A DNA stretch of 6,721 nucleotides from Methanobacteriota archaeon. Lineage in GTDB: Archaea > Halobacteriota > Methanosarcinia > Methanosarcinales > Methanosarcinaceae. The stretch is taken from NCBI GenBank assembly GCA_030837265.1, contig JAUPKV010000625.1:1-6721 (forward strand), in the 5' to 3' direction. The notes beneath the pieces were generated by a model, which saw only the letters and a program-made list of their open reading frames with translations, was not told the DNA's origin and did no database searches. Positions 5,322 to 6,721 of the stretch are shown one piece after another. The first letter of the stretch is position 1. Each line of letters begins with the position of its first letter. A program made the translations under genes and the position numbers.

Positions 5322-5450
5322 GTTAGTTTATTTCTTCTGCAACTATCAAACTAACCATTTAAAAACAACACTTTTTTCAAGAAATTATGAGAGCCTTGAC
5401 TGGCTTAGTTCTTCAGGTTTTGTTAAAGGTTAGTTATAGACAAAACTAAC
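5322..5450. repeat. Two GTTAGTT inverted-repeat pairs upstream of the recombinase gene
   Basis: GTTAGTTT (5322-5329) faces AAACTAAC (5348-5355). GTTAGTT (5429-5435) faces AACTAAC (5444-5450) with an 8-bp centre. Four copies of one 7-8 bp arm in 130 bp, immediately before the recombinase start, look like recombinase core sites or autoregulatory operators. The second pair has the geometry of a tyrosine-recombinase crossover site (inverted arms around a 6-8 bp spacer). Confidence 0.5.
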
Positions 5451-5556
5451 TATTGGTGGGGATACAACTTTGCAAGATGGTGGAAGTAAATGAGCAGAAA
5501 CCCCCAGAAGATGATGCTGGAATAAGATTCTAATGTATAAAATATAGCATAATAAT

Positions 5557-5604
5557 TTGACAGTATCTACATTATTTGAGATACTTTAACGGATATAGTA
5601 TACT
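5557..5604 (+). promoter_or_regulatory. Backbone promoter(s) reading toward the lnu(F) cassette
   Basis: TTGAGA (5576-5581), 17 nt, TATACT (5599-5604) matches sigma70 consensus at five of six bases in each box. A second candidate just upstream is TTGACA (5557-5562), 17 nt, GATACT (5580-5585). Both point right, with no gene start before the cassette, so the RNA would cross the TTATCA array and then lnu(F). Confidence 0.5.
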
Positions 5605-5631
5605 TTAGCATTATAAGTGTGGATTTAGGGT

Positions 5632-5742
5632 GTTATCAAAGTATATATTGCCCTGATAAGTAGTGTTTTTAGGCGTTATCAGTGCAAATTTGCATTGATA
5701 ACATTAATTTTAAGGTGTTATCAGGGCAGAATGACTTGATAA
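5632..5742. repeat. Phased array of six alternating TTATCA/TGATAA boxes
   Basis: TTATCA starts at 5633, 5676 and 5718, and its complement TGATAA at 5654, 5696 and 5737, giving steps of 21, 22, 20, 22 and 19 bp. The middle pair forms a nearly perfect 28-bp palindrome (5675-5702, one mismatched pair) centred at 5688.5. TGCCCTGATAA (5649-5659) and TTATCAGGGCA (5718-5728) are perfect complements with exactly the same centre. GTTATCA recurs at 42-43 bp spacing (5632, 5675, 5717). Two-turn phasing suggests cooperative protein binding on one face of the helix, downstream of the promoter. The binding protein is unknown. Confidence 0.65.
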
Positions 5743-5749
5743 TAAATGG

Positions 5750-6684
5750 TTGTGCGTAAGAATAAAACAAAAGCTGCGTATACCTTTCCGCAGAATCAGT
5801 GGCTTCAACAAAAGGATGTTTCAATGCTTCAGCAGAAAATGATCGAACGCTTCAAGGAAGCTTGCCATGAGGATGCACGAATAATCGCGGCGCTGATGTT
5901 CGGCTCATTTGCTATCGGAGAGGGTGACGAGTTCTCTGATATCGAATTCGCAGTGTTCATCCAGGATGACCATTTTGAAAATTTCGATCAGCGCTCGTGG
6001 CTTAATGCCGTAAGTCCGGTTGCTGCTTACTTTCCGGACGACTTCGGCCACCACACCGCACTTTTTGAAAACGGCATTCGCGGTGAATTCCATTTCATGC
6101 GAAAATCGGACATACCGGTCATTTCCACTTGGCAAGGCTATGGGTGGTTTCCCTCGCTTGAGGCGGCTGTTTTGTTGGACCGATCAGGAGAGTTGTCAAG
6201 GTATGCAAGCGCTCTCGTGGGCGATCCCCCGATACGTGAAGGCGCGCCGCTGGTGGAAGGGCTTGTGTTGAACCTCATCAGCCTGATGCTCTTTGGGGCC
6301 AATCTTTTAAATCGGGGAGAGTACGCTCGCGCCTGGGCTTTGCTCAGCAAAGCACATGAAAACCTACTCAAGCTGGTTCGACTCCACGAAGGGGCAACAG
6401 ACCACTGGCCGACACCTTCACGCGCGCTCGAAAAGGATATCTCGGAGGACTCGTATAATCGCTATCTGGCATGCACAAGCAGTGCAGAACCAAGAGCACT
6501 ATGTGCAGCCTATCATCAAACGTGGACGTGGAGTCTCGAATTGTTCAAGAGCGTGACAGAACCTCTGAATATCGAGCTTCCGAGAACTGTAATTGCGCAG
6601 GCAAAAAGGTTGCTCAATGAGTCTGCGACGCCGCACAACAAGTAAATCCAGCGGACGCATAAAAACGCGCCGCTGATTTTGACG
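5750..6684 (+). mobile_element. Complete single integron gene cassette carrying lnu(F)
   Basis: The 935-bp cassette begins TTGTGC after G5749 and ends with G6684 of its own attC. When circularised, G6684 plus TTGTGC gives GTTGTGC, the exact complement of the attC R'' box GCACAAC (6633-6639), which fixes both ends. It is visibly more GC-rich than the flanking DNA. No intI, attI, second attC or other cassette is present on either side. The inferred empty target is G|TTATGG. Confidence 0.85.
5824..6645 (+). CDS. lnu(F): Lincosamide nucleotidyltransferase Lnu(F)
   Basis: Lnu(F) enzymes adenylylate a hydroxyl of lincomycin/clindamycin with ATP and Mg2+, causing lincosamide resistance. The 273-aa product from ATG 5824 has the expected full family length. 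The nucleotidyltransferase signature is GSFAIGEGDEFSDIEFAVF at residues 27-45, with Gly27-Ser28 and metal ligands Asp39 and Glu41. The C-terminal half is helical (ISLMLFGANLLNRGEYARAW), as expected for the all-alpha dimer/substrate domain. The sequence is what I recall for LinF/Lnu(F) from class 1 integron cassettes. The start is chosen because AAAGGA (5811-5816) lies seven bases upstream. The frame is also open back to ATG 5746, which would add 26 residues and use backbone DNA, but has no SD. The stop lies inside the attC, as is usual for cassettes. No damage is visible, so it should be functional if transcribed. Confidence 0.93.
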   Translation: MLQQKMIERFKEACHEDARIIAALMFGSFAIGEGDEFSDIEFAVFIQDDHFENFDQRSWLNAVSPVAAYFPDDFGHHTALFENGIRGEFHFMRKSDIPVISTWQGYGWFPSLEAAVLLDRSGELSRYASALVGDPPIREGAPLVEGLVLNLISLMLFGANLLNRGEYARAWALLSKAHENLLKLVRLHEGATDHWPTPSRALEKDISEDSYNRYLACTSSAEPRALCAAYHQTWTWSLELFKSVTEPLNIELPRTVIAQAKRLLNESATPHNK

Positions 6685-6690
6685 TTATGG
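6633..6690 (+). other. attC recombination site of the lnu(F) cassette
   Basis: The boxes are R'' GCACAAC (6633-6639), L'' CAGCGG with AAAT before it (6644-6654), L' CCGCTGATTT (6670-6679), and R' GTTATGG (6684-6690). L'' and L' pair perfectly except for an extrahelical C6648. Inside, CGC (6656-6658) pairs with GCG (6667-6669), leaving extrahelical A6655 and an AT-rich loop. Unpaired bases on one arm are the structural mark of folded attC sites. At about 58 bp it is a short attC. The last six bases of R' (TTATGG) belong to the target, and differ from the usual TTRRRY, supporting a non-canonical insertion site. Confidence 0.85.
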
Positions 6691-6721
6691 AAATAGAATA
6701 ATAACGGATAATGGAGGGTTC
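6685..6721. other. Backbone DNA right of the cassette
   Basis: Thirty-seven AT-rich bases resume the backbone composition immediately after the cassette. GTTAT (6684-6688) and ATAAC (6701-6705) form a small inverted repeat. An ATG at 6711 has no good SD. No gene can be assigned. Confidence 0.4.

Noticed and set aside
5632..5742. CRISPR array
   Set aside because: Units are palindromic boxes alternating in orientation every 21 bp, without conserved repeats of 24-37 bp or unique spacers.
5905..6556. Several extra frames across the cassette
   Set aside because: Shadows of lnu(F), long only because that segment is more GC-rich.
1..6721. Circular plasmid closed at the window ends
   Set aside because: Joining 6721 to 1 leaves the left minus-strand frame open for another 36 codons into the cassette end. 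Those codons do not look like a protein, and no terminal overlap is visible, so closure cannot be claimed.

Overview
The window looks like part of an AT-rich bacterial plasmid, or a closely related mobile element. It carries a phage/plasmid-type replication protein, a HigBA addiction module, a small tyrosine recombinase, a MerR-like coiled-coil protein and an acquired lincosamide-resistance gene. SD sequences are good, genes are compact, and HigB/HigA and Lnu(F) are families common in Proteobacteria. I therefore infer a Gram-negative, probably proteobacterial, host, but the sequence does not fix the species. Whether the window is a whole circle or a slice cannot be decided.

Layout. 1-189: start of a minus-strand gene leaving the window, followed by a 350-bp control region full of TTACAC/TTACAA repeats (190-545). 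546-1237: higB-higA on the minus strand. 1238-1807: non-coding, with a consensus-type promoter and three successive hairpins (1593-1678). 1808-3099: a 34-aa leader ORF overlapping the replication-protein gene by ATGA. The SDs of both ORFs lie inside hairpins, and the replication gene contains a 48-bp tandem repeat built from palindromes, which suggests an internal origin as in phage lambda O. 3125-3748 (minus): MerR-like HTH/coiled-coil protein. 3888-4163 and 4209-4658: two unrecognised plus-strand genes, the second with a Cys/His zinc-site pattern. 4711-5304 (minus): minimal tyrosine recombinase with GTTAGTT inverted repeats upstream. 5305-5749: a good sigma70-type promoter, then six TTATCA boxes in alternating orientation about every 21 bp.

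5750-6684 is a complete integron gene cassette carrying lnu(F). Its 5' end TTGTGC and the R'' box GCACAAC of its attC match perfectly, so both ends are defined to the base. No intI, attI or second cassette is visible. The cassette sits in plain AT-rich backbone at a G|TTATGG site, apparently a secondary-site insertion, and may be transcribed from the backbone promoter at 5576-5604.

How the parts fit: replication (leader + Rep), stabilisation (HigBA, possibly repeat-binding proteins), a recombinase that may resolve multimers, and a resistance passenger. The most unusual parts are the orphan cassette, the phased TTATCA array, the leader-coupled initiator with internal iterons, and the repeat-rich 5' control region.
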